From: Lachnospiraceae bacterium | GTDB lineage: Bacteria; Bacillota; Clostridia; Lachnospirales; Lachnospiraceae | Direction of reading: 5' to 3' | Length of the DNA stretch: 43,326 bases | Assembly: GCA_900771995.1 (NCBI GenBank) | Contig: CAAGQC010000063.1 | Span: 1 to 43,326 of the forward strand | The notes under the pieces: model-generated | The model's input: only the letters and a program-made list of their open reading frames with translations | What the model was told of the DNA's origin: nothing | Databases searched by the model: none | Position numbers and translations under genes: made by a program | Part shown: one piece after another, positions 1 to 6,467 of the stretch | How positions within the stretch are numbered: the first letter of the stretch is position 1 | Layout of the letters: every line of letters starts with the position of its first letter

Positions 1-2
1 AG

Positions 3-73
3 CAGGGGAAGAGGGGATCGAACCCCCGTTAACGGTTTTGGAGACCGCCGCACTACCGCTGTACTATTCCCCT
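3..73 (-). tRNA. tRNA-Trp (anticodon CCA)
   Basis: Read on the minus strand, the segment folds as a full cloverleaf. The acceptor stem pairs AGGGGAA with TTCCCCT, followed by discriminator G. The anticodon stem-loop is GCGGT-CTCCAAA-ACCGT, giving anticodon CCA (Trp). The T arm is GGGGG-TTCGATC-CCCTC with one G-T pair. The 3' CCA is not encoded: the genome reads GCT there, so CCA must be added by nucleotidyltransferase. Confidence 0.95.
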
Positions 74-108
74 ATGAAATTGTATCAGCTGAATCACTGA
101 CGAAAGCT

Positions 109-138
109 ATTATAGCATAGGTGTTTACCATTTAGCAA
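109..138 (-). promoter_or_regulatory. Probable promoter of tRNA-Trp
   Basis: The minus strand reads TTGCTA (133-138), an 18-bp spacer, then a perfect TATAAT (109-114), about 36 bp before the tRNA 5' end. Placement and -10 match are good; the spacer is one base over the optimum. Confidence 0.6.
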
Positions 139-189
139 GTGAAAATTTTAAATTTTTGCAAAAACTTTTGCAATTCCAGGGAAACTTGT

Positions 190-262
190 AAAAAATACCT
201 TATAACACAATTAAAGCAGCCGCAGGCGGGAAACCTGCAGCCACTTTAATTGTGTAAAAGGG
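190..262 (-). terminator. Long-stem intrinsic terminator of the candidate small RNA
   Basis: The 12-nt arms 205-216 and 244-255 are perfect reverse complements (ACACAATTAAAG / CTTTAATTGTGT). An inner GCAGG/CCTGC stem (222-226 / 234-238) caps them. An outer, slightly bulged extension pairs CCTT with AAGG. On the minus strand the stem is followed at once by TATTTTTT (190-197). Orientation therefore fits minus-strand transcription; nothing T-rich follows it on the plus strand. Confidence 0.6.
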
Positions 263-311
263 GAATTCTTCCGGAAATCTACTTATATAAGCGGTTCGGC
301 TCTCACCGAAC
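190..311 (-). ncRNA. Candidate small structured RNA upstream of tRNA-Trp
   Basis: On the minus strand a good promoter (318-346) is followed by about 120 nt with no convincing ORF, and then by an intrinsic terminator ending at about 190. Near its 5' end is a perfect hairpin, GTTCGG-tgagag-CCGAAC. The 3' half is a long stem (see the terminator entry). The unit ends before the separate tRNA-Trp promoter, so it looks like an independent transcript, or a leader that sometimes reads through into the tRNA. I do not recognise it as SRP, 6S, tmRNA, T-box or any riboswitch class I know. The call rests on promoter-hairpin-terminator architecture only. Confidence 0.45.
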
Positions 312-317
312 ATACTC

Positions 318-346
318 AGTATATTACACATTTTGGCTTTTGTCTA
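318..346 (-). promoter_or_regulatory. Promoter of the candidate small RNA
   Basis: The minus strand has TAGACA (341-346), a 17-bp spacer and TATACT (318-323): 5/6 matches in each hexamer at ideal spacing. The predicted transcript start is near 311. Confidence 0.55.
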
Positions 347-432
347 CTATTTTTTTGCATAAATTTTTACAATTTTTACAAAAAAAGACTTTTTTATGAC
401 GAAAACAAGACTGGGAACGGAAAGGAAATGTA

Positions 433-438
433 TATAAT
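433..438 (+). promoter_or_regulatory. Possible -10 box for the FNT-family channel
   Basis: A perfect TATAAT lies about 110 bp before the channel start, but no good -35 hexamer lies 16-18 bp upstream. The rest of 347-550 is AT-rich leader in which I see no other gene. An activator-dependent promoter is possible; this is inference. Confidence 0.3.
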
Positions 439-550
439 CAGATACATAGGGGGAAATGCTTGCTTCCCGGCGCGGATTTCGTGTAATATAGTTAGTAAAT
501 GAGTATGAGAAAGTACGGCGGATAAGGGCTGTACGGAAATGAGGGAAAAT

Positions 551-1414
551 ATGGAACAGCATTTTAATACCCCGGCGGAAGTCATCGATACCAACATGAG
601 AGCCGGAGAGGGTAAGGCGCATCTTCCTCTGGGCAAGATGATTCTGTTAGGCATTATGGCGGGTGCTTTTATCGCGCTGGGCGGAGCGACCAGCAGCACC
701 GCAGCACACGCTATTGACAATGTAGGTCTGGCACGATTCGTAGCCGGTATCATCTTCCCGGTGGGACTGATGATCATTGTATTTGTAGGCGGAGAACTTT
801 TCACCGGTAACTGTCTGATCGTCATGGACGTGGTTGGCAAAAAGGTGACATGGCTGGAATGTATCCGCAATCTGATCGTGGTATATTTCAGCAACCTGAT
901 CGGAGCGCTGATCATTGATACCCTGATCTACTTCTCCGGAAATCTGGATTACACCGGCGGATTGCTGGGGGCTTATGCTATCAAGGTGGCAGTCGGCAAG
1001 GTAGGTATCTCTCCCCTGAAGGGAATCACCTCCGGCATCCTGTGCAATATTCTGGTATGTATCGCCATTCTGATGGCAGCGGCAGCTACGGATATCGTAG
1101 GTAAGGTCTGGGCAATCTTTTTCCCCATCATGGCCTTTGTAGTCGGCGGTTTTGAGCACTGTGTCGCAAATATGTTCTACATTCCCGTAGGCATGATGGC
1201 TGCACAGAATCCCGCATATGTGGCAAAAGCACAGGAGGCTTACGGCCTGACCGTAGAGCAGATTCAGGGACTGACGGTACTGCACAGTCTGAACAACTTT
1301 ATTCCCGTTACCATCGGCAATATCTTGGGCGGAATGGTATTCGTAGGAATTCCCTGCTACTTTATCTATAAGAAGAAGTGGCAGAAATGGCATGAGGAAT
1401 CCAAGACCGCATAG
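551..1414 (+). CDS. Formate/nitrite transporter (FNT) family channel
   Basis: A 287-aa polytopic membrane protein of the FNT family (FocA/NirC/HSC type), a pentameric aquaporin-like channel for small monovalent anions such as formate, nitrite or hydrosulfide. The first signature, GELFTGN, is at residues 81-87. The second, EHCVANM with the central conserved His, is at about 202-208. Hydrophobic segments cover most of residues 28-275, with a basic, Trp-containing C-terminus. An ATG lies 12 nt earlier (539), but only the 551 ATG has a ribosome site (GAGGG at 541-545), so 551 is chosen. No pyruvate formate-lyase, formate dehydrogenase or sulfite reductase gene is adjacent, so the substrate cannot be decided. 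Formate export during mixed-acid fermentation would be a reasonable guess for this kind of organism. Confidence 0.93.
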   Translation: MEQHFNTPAEVIDTNMRAGEGKAHLPLGKMILLGIMAGAFIALGGATSSTAAHAIDNVGLARFVAGIIFPVGLMIIVFVGGELFTGNCLIVMDVVGKKVTWLECIRNLIVVYFSNLIGALIIDTLIYFSGNLDYTGGLLGAYAIKVAVGKVGISPLKGITSGILCNILVCIAILMAAAATDIVGKVWAIFFPIMAFVVGGFEHCVANMFYIPVGMMAAQNPAYVAKAQEAYGLTVEQIQGLTVLHSLNNFIPVTIGNILGGMVFVGIPCYFIYKKKWQKWHEESKTA

Positions 1415-1452
1415 GACGAGCGGGTCACAAGGAAAATACAGAGCAGAACAGA

Positions 1453-1491
1453 AGCAGCCTGGGACAATGATAAGATCCCCGGCTGCTTTTT
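1453..1491 (+). terminator. Intrinsic terminator after the FNT gene
   Basis: GCAGCC (1454-1459) pairs with GGCTGC (1481-1486), with a further GGG/CCC pairing inside, followed by TTTTT (1487-1491). From here to the groES promoter (1492-1712) I see only AT-rich sequence with no ORF or RNA I can support. Confidence 0.85.
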
Positions 1492-1712
1492 GCTTATACG
1501 GTGTGCCGGATACAGATTTGTGTTGGCACAAGAAGCTGTACGTGGTGAAGGTATCTCATTGAACTGTTGAGAGAACGAACCGGGTATGTTTTTTTAGAAT
1601 TATAAACGAAATATTAAATCGCATTTTCACACATGTAATATAAAAACATTAGAAAAACAGAGATAAAACGAGAAAATAAAAGAAATTGCATTTTAAATAA
1701 CTGTGAATGCGT

Positions 1713-1741
1713 TTGAAAAACTCGGCATATAAAACTAATAT
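1713..1741 (+). promoter_or_regulatory. groESL promoter (sigma-A type)
   Basis: TTGAAA (1713-1718), a 17-bp spacer and TAATAT (1736-1741). The predicted start, near 1748, sits just before the CIRCE element, so a bound repressor would block initiation. Confidence 0.65.
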
Positions 1742-1753
1742 AGGCTATAGAAA

Positions 1754-1780
1754 TTAGCACTCGATAAAAATGAGTGCTAA
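1754..1780 (+). promoter_or_regulatory. CIRCE operator (HrcA binding site)
   Basis: A perfect TTAGCACTC-N9-GAGTGCTAA inverted repeat, the canonical CIRCE element, lies between the promoter and groES. In Firmicutes HrcA binds CIRCE and represses groESL until heat or misfolded protein titrates GroEL. hrcA itself is not in the window. Confidence 0.98.
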
Positions 1781-1832
1781 CAAATGAAAAAGAGTAATAA
1801 GATATTTAAATAGTTATAAGGAGGCAGTTGTC

Positions 1833-2117
1833 ATGAATTTGAAACCCTTAGGTGACAGAGTAGTATTAAAACAGTTAGTTGCAGAGGAGACTACCAAATC
1901 CGGTATCGTGCTCCCCGGTCAGAATAAGGAAAAGCCCCAGCAGGCAGAAGTTGTTGCTGTTGGCCCCGGCGGTGTCGTAGACGGCAAGGAAGTAAAGATG
2001 GAAGTTAAGGTTGGCGATCAGGTCATCTATTCCAAATACTCCGGAACCGAAGTAAAGCTGGATGACGAAGAGTACATCATCGTAAAGCAGAGCGACATCC
2101 TTGCAATCATTCAGTAA
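1833..2117 (+). CDS. groES: Co-chaperonin GroES
   Basis: A 94-aa Cpn10 protein, full length for the family. It starts MNLKPLGDRVVLK, contains the mobile-loop region (about residues 17-34, ending in GIVLPG) and the C-terminal strand ending DILAIIQ. It forms the heptameric lid of the GroEL folding chamber in the cytoplasm. A strong AAGGAGG ribosome site precedes the ATG. It is first in the groES-groL operon, 58 bp before groL, under CIRCE control. Confidence 0.99.
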   Translation: MNLKPLGDRVVLKQLVAEETTKSGIVLPGQNKEKPQQAEVVAVGPGGVVDGKEVKMEVKVGDQVIYSKYSGTEVKLDDEEYIIVKQSDILAIIQ

Positions 2118-2175
2118 TTGCAAAACTAAAAAAAAATTAAGACTTAAGAACAAATAAAATTGGAGGCTGATTATT

Positions 2176-3801
2176 ATGGCAAAAGAGATTAAATACGGCG
2201 CTGAAGCCCGTGCAGCATTAGAGGCTGGTGTAAACCAGCTGGCAGATACCGTAAGAGTAACCTTGGGACCTAAGGGAAGAAACGTAGTACTGGATAAGTC
2301 CTTCGGTGCACCCCTGATCACCAACGATGGTGTTACCATTGCAAAAGAGATCGAACTGGAAGATGCATTCGAGAACATGGGTGCACAGCTGGTAAAGGAA
2401 GTAGCTACCAAGACCAACGATGTAGCCGGTGATGGTACTACCACCGCAACTGTTCTGGCACAGGCTATGGTAAATGCAGGGATGAAGAACCTGGCAGCAG
2501 GTGCTAACCCCATTATCCTGAGAAAAGGTATGAAGAAAGCAACCGCATGTGCAGTAGAAGCCATCGGTAAGATGAGCCAGAAGGTAAACGGCAAGGAGCA
2601 CATCGCAAGAGTAGCAGCAATCTCCGCAGGAGATGAGGCGGTTGGACAGCTGGTTGCAGATGCTATGGAGAAGGTAAGCAACAACGGTGTCATCACCATT
2701 GAAGAATCCAAGACCATGCAGACCGAGCTGGATCTGGTAGAAGGTATGCAGTTCGACAGAGGTTATATATCTGCTTACATGGCAACTGATATGGATAAGA
2801 TGGAAGCTGTTCTGGATAACCCTTATATCCTGATCACTGACAAGAAGATCTCCAACATTCAGGAGATCCTGCCTCTGTTAGAGCAGATCGTTCAGTCCGG
2901 CGCTAAGCTGTTAATCATCGCTGAGGATGTAGAGGGCGAGGCACTGACCACCCTGATCGTCAACAAGCTGCGTGGTACTTTCAATGTAGTAGCTGTTAAG
3001 GCTCCCGGCTATGGCGACAGAAGAAAGGCTATGCTGGAGGATATTGCAATCCTGACCGGTGGTACCGTGATCAGTTCTGAGCTTGGCTATGAGCTGAAGG
3101 ATACCACAATGGATATGCTGGGTCGTGCAAAATCCGTTAAGGTACAGAAAGAGAACACTGTGATCGTAGACGGTGAGGGCGACAAGGAAGCATTACAGTC
3201 CAGAATCGCACAGATCAAGAAGCAGATCGAAGAGACCACTTCTGATTTCGACAGAGAGAAATTACAGGAGAGATTGGCTAAGCTGTCCGGCGGTGTTGCA
3301 GTTATCCGTGTAGGTGCTGCTACCGAGACCGAGATGAAGGAAGCCAAGCTTCGTCTGGAAGATGCTCTGGCAGCTACCAGAGCAGCCGTAGAGGAAGGCA
3401 TCATCTGTGGTGGTGGTTCCGCATACATTCACGCATCCAAGGAAGTTGCCAAACTGGCAGCCAGCCTGGAAGGCGATGAGAAGACCGGTGCAGGCATCGT
3501 CCTGAAAGCACTGGAAGCTCCTCTGTATCACATCGCAGCAAACGCAGGACTGGAAGGCAGCGTTATCATCAACAAGGTACGTGAGTCTGAGGTCGGTGTC
3601 GGCTTCGATGCTCTGAAAGAGGAATATGTAGATATGGTAAGCGCAGGTATCCTGGATCCCGCCAAGGTTACCAGAAGCGCTCTGCAGAACGCTACCAGCG
3701 TAGCAAGCACACTGCTGACTACCGAAAGCGTTGTAGCTAACATTAAGGAAGACACCCCCGCAATGCCCGCCGGCGGCGCAGGCATGGGAGGAATGATGTA
3801 A
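2176..3801 (+). CDS. groL: Chaperonin GroEL
   Basis: A 541-aa Cpn60 protein, normal length, that folds client proteins in an ATP-driven double ring capped by GroES. It begins MAKEIKYGAEARAALEAGV, carries the ATP-binding GDGTTTATVLA motif near residue 86, and ends with the GGAGMGGMM-type Gly/Met tail typical of the family. A TGGAGG ribosome site lies 12 nt upstream. The codon choice is strongly biased, as expected for a highly expressed gene. It is co-transcribed with groES and closed by a strong terminator. Only one groEL copy is seen here. Confidence 0.99.
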   Translation: MAKEIKYGAEARAALEAGVNQLADTVRVTLGPKGRNVVLDKSFGAPLITNDGVTIAKEIELEDAFENMGAQLVKEVATKTNDVAGDGTTTATVLAQAMVNAGMKNLAAGANPIILRKGMKKATACAVEAIGKMSQKVNGKEHIARVAAISAGDEAVGQLVADAMEKVSNNGVITIEESKTMQTELDLVEGMQFDRGYISAYMATDMDKMEAVLDNPYILITDKKISNIQEILPLLEQIVQSGAKLLIIAEDVEGEALTTLIVNKLRGTFNVVAVKAPGYGDRRKAMLEDIAILTGGTVISSELGYELKDTTMDMLGRAKSVKVQKENTVIVDGEGDKEALQSRIAQIKKQIEETTSDFDREKLQERLAKLSGGVAVIRVGAATETEMKEAKLRLEDALAATRAAVEEGIICGGGSAYIHASKEVAKLAASLEGDEKTGAGIVLKALEAPLYHIAANAGLEGSVIINKVRESEVGVGFDALKEEYVDMVSAGILDPAKVTRSALQNATSVASTLLTTESVVANIKEDTPAMPAGGAGMGGMM

Positions 3802-3862
3802 ACACCCATAGAAAAAACAAGCGCCACACCTTCGGGTGTGGCATTTGTTTTTTATGGGTGTT
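3802..3862 (+). terminator. Strong terminator after groL, probably bidirectional
   Basis: The core hairpin is GCCACACC (3823-3830), loop ttcg, GGTGTGGC (3835-3842). It is extended by an A6-rich 5' arm pairing with the T6 3' arm and by an outer AACACCCATA/TATGGGTGTT stem. The UUCG tetraloop and T-run make it a strong plus-strand terminator; the A-run on the other side would serve the minus strand. Confidence 0.9.
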
Positions 3863-3881
3863 TATCGAGATAATCTCCCCC

Positions 3882-3910
3882 TTGACTCTCCCCCAAAAAC
3901 CTCTTAAACT
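3882..3910 (+). promoter_or_regulatory. Probable promoter for the small ORF and the remnant genes after it
   Basis: TTGACT (3882-3887), a 17-bp spacer and TAAACT (3905-3910), between the groL terminator and the next start codon. Confidence 0.5.
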
Positions 3911-3948
3911 TATCCCAGACAAACCCATCAAAGAAAGAGGTATCCCCT

Positions 3949-4122
3949 ATGAATCGTTTTGAATACATCGTAGAAAGCATTGACGGCGATTACGCCCATC
4001 TTCGCAGAACAGACATCGAATCCGATGAATTAAAGCTGGTGGCCCGTGCGTTGCTTCCGCCCGAGATCATGGAGGGCACGAAGCTGTTGTACGAGTGGAT
4101 GCAGTACTCTATCATGGAATAA
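3949..4122 (+). CDS. Small conserved-looking protein, 57 aa (possibly DUF3006-like)
   Basis: It starts MNRFEYIVESIDGDYAHL, continues with a region containing ARALLPPEIMEGTKL, and ends YSIME. The ribosome site AAAGAGG is 8 nt before the ATG, and the ORF fits the local promoter. The pattern 'GDYAxL...(R)ALLPxxxxEGtxL' resembles small DUF3006-type proteins, which have a short beta-rich fold and no known function; this match is from memory and weak. It has no signal peptide or membrane segment. It lies 15 bp before the start of a truncated response-regulator gene, so it was probably the first gene of an operon whose next gene has been destroyed. Confidence 0.6.
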   Translation: MNRFEYIVESIDGDYAHLRRTDIESDELKLVARALLPPEIMEGTKLLYEWMQYSIME

Positions 4123-4137
4123 TTTCGGAGGAATACC

Positions 4138-4231
4138 ATGAAACTGTTATATGCAGAGGATGAACCCGGACTGTCCGAAGCGGTGGTGGACATCCTCACT
4201 TATTACAAATATCAGGTGGACGCGGTGGATA
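4138..4231 (+). pseudogene. Truncated response-regulator gene (receiver N-terminus only)
   Basis: The ATG at 4138 has a good site (CGGAGGA) and opens a typical receiver domain: MKLLYAEDEPGLSEAV, with the acidic pair E-D at residues 7-8, then helix 1 and strand 2 ending near VDAVD. The homology then stops abruptly near 4231. The frame runs through unrelated residues to a TGA at 4258-4260, giving only 40 codons against about 225 for a full OmpR-type regulator. The phospho-acceptor Asp and the DNA-binding domain are missing. It is the left half of a deletion or recombination junction. Confidence 0.7.
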
Positions 4232-4447
4232 GGCGGCACATTGACCTCCAAAAACGGTGACATGTTCTACGTTACCAATACACACTGCACCAGGACCTTA
4301 TCCGGCGTGAAGATCGTTAATCAGGACAGCGACGGCGTGCTGATGAGAGTGGTCGGCAACAGCACCATCAGTTCTCTGGACAATCAGGGCACCATTAATT
4401 ACAACGGCTATACTATCACGCTGGCAGATGGCACGATCCTGAAATAA
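4232..4447 (+). pseudogene. 3' fragment of a surface/beta-helix-type protein gene, internally deleted
   Basis: From 4232, in a different frame from the receiver remnant, the sequence encodes a stretch starting GGTLTSKNGDMFYVTNTHC and ending in TINYNGYTITLADGTILK before a stop. This resembles the C-terminal part of repetitive, Asn/Thr-rich surface proteins of gut Firmicutes that carry GG(T)(L/I)TxxNGDMFYVTNT and 'NGYTLxVxG' segments (recalled from memory). In those proteins many residues separate the 'VVGN' region from the 'TISSLDNQGT' region; here they are joined directly, which suggests an internal deletion. There is no own start codon, signal peptide or ribosome site. It is probably not functional. 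Confidence 0.55.
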
Positions 4448-4542
4448 TGAAAGTACGAAGAGCGCAATATTTGTCATAAAATAAAAAGAAAACTGGCACG
4501 ACAGAAGCACCGGGAAAAGGTAACATGATAGCAGGAAGATAA

Positions 4543-4562
4543 CGCATAAAGTCATTTATGCG
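4543..4562 (+). promoter_or_regulatory. 20-bp palindrome upstream of the GH43 gene (operator candidate)
   Basis: CGCATAAA-gtca-TTTATGCG is a perfect 8-bp inverted repeat ending 18 bp before the GH43 ribosome site. It could be an operator for a sugar-responsive repressor or a hairpin in the mRNA leader. No regulator gene lies next to it. Confidence 0.4.
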
Positions 4563-4593
4563 AATAGATAACAGTGATAAAAGGAGCCCCCCT

Positions 4594-6138
4594 ATGAGCG
4601 AACAGAAAACCTATCACAATCCTGTACAGCGAGGCTTTTTCCCGGATCCTTCTGTGATCCGTGTCGGCGACGATTATTATATGGTGAATTCCAGTTTCCA
4701 GTATTTTCCGGCAATTCCCATTTCCCATTCCCGGGATATGGTGCACTGGCATATCATCGGCCATGCCATCACGAATCCAGAATGGCTGGACATCAGCGAC
4801 ATCCGGGATTCCCACGGAATCTGGGCGCCGGATATCGAATATGTGGACGGGAAATACTATATTTATGTAACCTTACGTCTGAATGCGGACGGCAAGCGTG
4901 ACAATAACGTGATGCGCAGACAGCTGGTCATGGTGTCTGACAGGCCGGAAGGCCCCTACAGCAAGCCGGTATGTCTGGAAGTGGACGATATCGACCCGTC
5001 ACTTTTTGTGGATGATGACGGCAGCAGATATATGATCATTGCGAAAGCGGCACAGGCGGTTCCCCTGACAGCGGACGGACTGGCGGTGGCAGGCCCGGCA
5101 AAGACGGCATGGGAAGGCACAGGCGAGCGCTGCTCCGAAGGCCCCCATATCATGAAAAAGGACGGCTATTACTACGCTATCGTGGCGGAAGGTGGTACCG
5201 GCTACGGTCACGGAATCAATGTGGGAAGAAGTAAGAATTTCTATGGTCCTTATGAGTGCTCTCCCTACAATCCGGTCATGCGCCAGAAGGATCCCACCGC
5301 ACCCATCCAGAGAGCCGGACACGGCAAGCTGGTACAGGATCAGAATGGCCAGTGGTGGTGCTATTACCTCTGCGGCAGACCCAACGAGGGCAATTATACT
5401 ACCGTAGGCAGAGAGTCGGCACTGGATCCCGTACAGTGGACGGAGGACGGCTGGTTTACCGTCAACGAAGGAAAAGGCCCCAGCCTGACACAGATCGCCC
5501 CGGATCTGCCGGAGTGCATTTATGAGAGAAACCTGTTCGACGATTTTAACGATACGAAGCTGAATCTGGAATGGGAGTTCGTCCGGAATCCGGATAACGG
5601 TTCCTGGTCACTGACCGAGCGGCCCGGATATTTCCGGATCTGGACCAGAGACGGACAGCTGAATGAGATCCGTGCAAAAAATACGCTGTTGCGAAGAGAG
5701 CAGGAATTGTCTTATGTGGCAGAGACAAAGCTGGAATTCTATCCGGATAAGGACGGAGAACAGGCAGGACTGACCTGCTACTACAGCACAGCTACCTATG
5801 CAAGATGCTCCCTGTGCCATGAAGGCGGCCGGAAGATCCAGCTGGTCATCAACCGCAACCACGGCGAGGAACTGATGGCGGAAGTGGACAATGTGAAGGA
5901 AGCTCCCGTATATCTGAAAGTGGTGGTGGAGAAGCTGACCAGAACTTTCTACTACAGCTATGACGGTGAAAACTGGGAAAAGGTCGGCGTTCTGGAGAAC
6001 TGCATTTACCTCTGCGACGAGGGGGTTCCCGACGATCCCAAGCGTCACACCGGTACGCTGGTAGGCATTTATGCCAACAACGGAGGCTGCGGAAGCCGCA
6101 AAGCAGCGGATTTTGACTACTTCAAATATGAGGATTAA
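4594..6138 (+). CDS. Glycoside hydrolase family 43, beta-xylosidase type
   Basis: A 514-aa inverting glycosidase that would release xylose or arabinose from xylo-oligosaccharides. The N-terminal five-bladed propeller covers about residues 8-310. The three GH43 acidic residues are visible: general base Asp18 (FFPDPS), pKa-modulating Asp134 (DIDPSLF) and general acid Glu182 (SEGPH). The C-terminal third (about 325-514) matches the concanavalin-like beta-xylosidase C-terminal domain. It has no signal peptide, so it is probably cytoplasmic and acts on imported oligomers. The in-frame ATG at 4558 has no ribosome site; AAGGAG at 4581-4586 selects 4594. No sugar transporter is adjacent, which is unusual for a xylan-utilisation gene. 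Specificity (xylosidase against arabinofuranosidase) is inferred. Confidence 0.92.
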   Translation: MSEQKTYHNPVQRGFFPDPSVIRVGDDYYMVNSSFQYFPAIPISHSRDMVHWHIIGHAITNPEWLDISDIRDSHGIWAPDIEYVDGKYYIYVTLRLNADGKRDNNVMRRQLVMVSDRPEGPYSKPVCLEVDDIDPSLFVDDDGSRYMIIAKAAQAVPLTADGLAVAGPAKTAWEGTGERCSEGPHIMKKDGYYYAIVAEGGTGYGHGINVGRSKNFYGPYECSPYNPVMRQKDPTAPIQRAGHGKLVQDQNGQWWCYYLCGRPNEGNYTTVGRESALDPVQWTEDGWFTVNEGKGPSLTQIAPDLPECIYERNLFDDFNDTKLNLEWEFVRNPDNGSWSLTERPGYFRIWTRDGQLNEIRAKNTLLRREQELSYVAETKLEFYPDKDGEQAGLTCYYSTATYARCSLCHEGGRKIQLVINRNHGEELMAEVDNVKEAPVYLKVVVEKLTRTFYYSYDGENWEKVGVLENCIYLCDEGVPDDPKRHTGTLVGIYANNGGCGSRKAADFDYFKYED

Positions 6139-6200
6139 ACAAAAAAGACAGCCGGATTTTGGCTAAAAGTGCGAAAAAGTCGCAACGATAAGAAATCTGT

Positions 6201-6229
6201 TTGCCAAATAGTCGAAATAATGGTAAAAT
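6201..6229 (+). promoter_or_regulatory. Promoter of a second candidate small RNA
   Basis: TTGCCA (6201-6206), a 17-bp spacer and TAAAAT (6224-6229). The predicted start is near 6236, exactly where a palindromic stem begins. Confidence 0.5.
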
Positions 6230-6235
6230 AATTAT

Positions 6236-6343
6236 GATTCGAAATGTAAGAGCTTACATTTTTGAATCGACAGGAACAAATGCAACGCATAGTTTCATAC
6301 ATCTCTTTTCAAAGGATCCCGGGTGAGCAGCCCGGGATTTTTT
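6236..6343 (+). ncRNA. Candidate small RNA of about 108 nt between GH43 and the sigma factor
   Basis: The transcript predicted from the promoter at 6201-6229 opens with a strong hairpin: AAATGTAAG (6242-6250) pairs perfectly with CTTACATTT (6253-6261), inside an outer GATTC/GAATC pair (6236-6240 / 6264-6268). About 45 nt of mostly unpaired sequence follow, and then a GC-rich intrinsic terminator ends at 6343. A 21-codon reading frame with an AGGAA upstream exists inside it but runs through the terminator stem, so I do not call it a gene. I recognise no known RNA family. A free-standing small RNA is inferred from architecture alone. Confidence 0.45.
6316..6343 (+). terminator. Intrinsic terminator of the second small-RNA candidate
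   Basis: ATCCCGGG (6316-6323), a 7-nt loop, CCCGGGAT (6331-6338) and a T-run to 6343. It could also catch read-through from the GH43 gene about 180 bp upstream, for which no other terminator is seen. Confidence 0.85.
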
Positions 6344-6350
6344 GATGTGA

Positions 6351-6377
6351 TGAAACTTTTTACGGGAATGCGGCGTC
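6351..6377 (+). promoter_or_regulatory. ECF-type promoter, probably autoregulatory
   Basis: TGAAAC (6351-6356), a 17-bp spacer and CGTC (6374-6377) match the AAC/CGTC signature of Bacillus ECF sigma promoters (SigW/SigM/SigV group). It lies 91 bp before an ECF sigma gene, the usual place for autoregulation. Confidence 0.55.
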
Positions 6378-6405
6378 AAAATAATAGATAACATAAGAAA
6401 AAATG

Positions 6406-6414
6406 TGTTACAAT
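6406..6414 (+). promoter_or_regulatory. Extended -10 promoter for the sigma factor
   Basis: TGTTACAAT is a perfect extended -10 element (TGn-TACAAT) 53 bp before the sigma-factor ATG; the -35 region is poor. It could supply basal, housekeeping transcription beside the ECF promoter. Confidence 0.4.
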
Positions 6415-6467
6415 GAACACCGGAGAAAATCATTGCATGCAATTTTCGAAAAGTGAGGAAAGGACAT

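Noticed and set aside
190..311. T-box, SRP, 6S or known riboswitch
   Set aside because: None of the conserved motifs I know for these (for example a T-box GGUGG-type bulge or the SRP GGAAGGAAGCA-like loop) is present.
647..1531. Minus-strand ORF of 294 codons over the FNT gene
   Set aside because: Pure shadow of a codon-biased real gene with clear family motifs; no ribosome site or recognisable protein.
1875..2717. Minus-strand ORF over groES-groL
   Set aside because: Antisense shadow of strongly biased groESL codons.
4151..4447. A complete 98-codon gene
   Set aside because: Its first 27 codons are the receiver remnant in the wrong frame and it lacks a ribosome site; only the 3' part from 4232 looks like real, but broken, coding sequence.
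6280..6345. A 21-codon ORF within the second small-RNA candidate
   Set aside because: It reads through both arms of the terminator, and codon use and length give no support.
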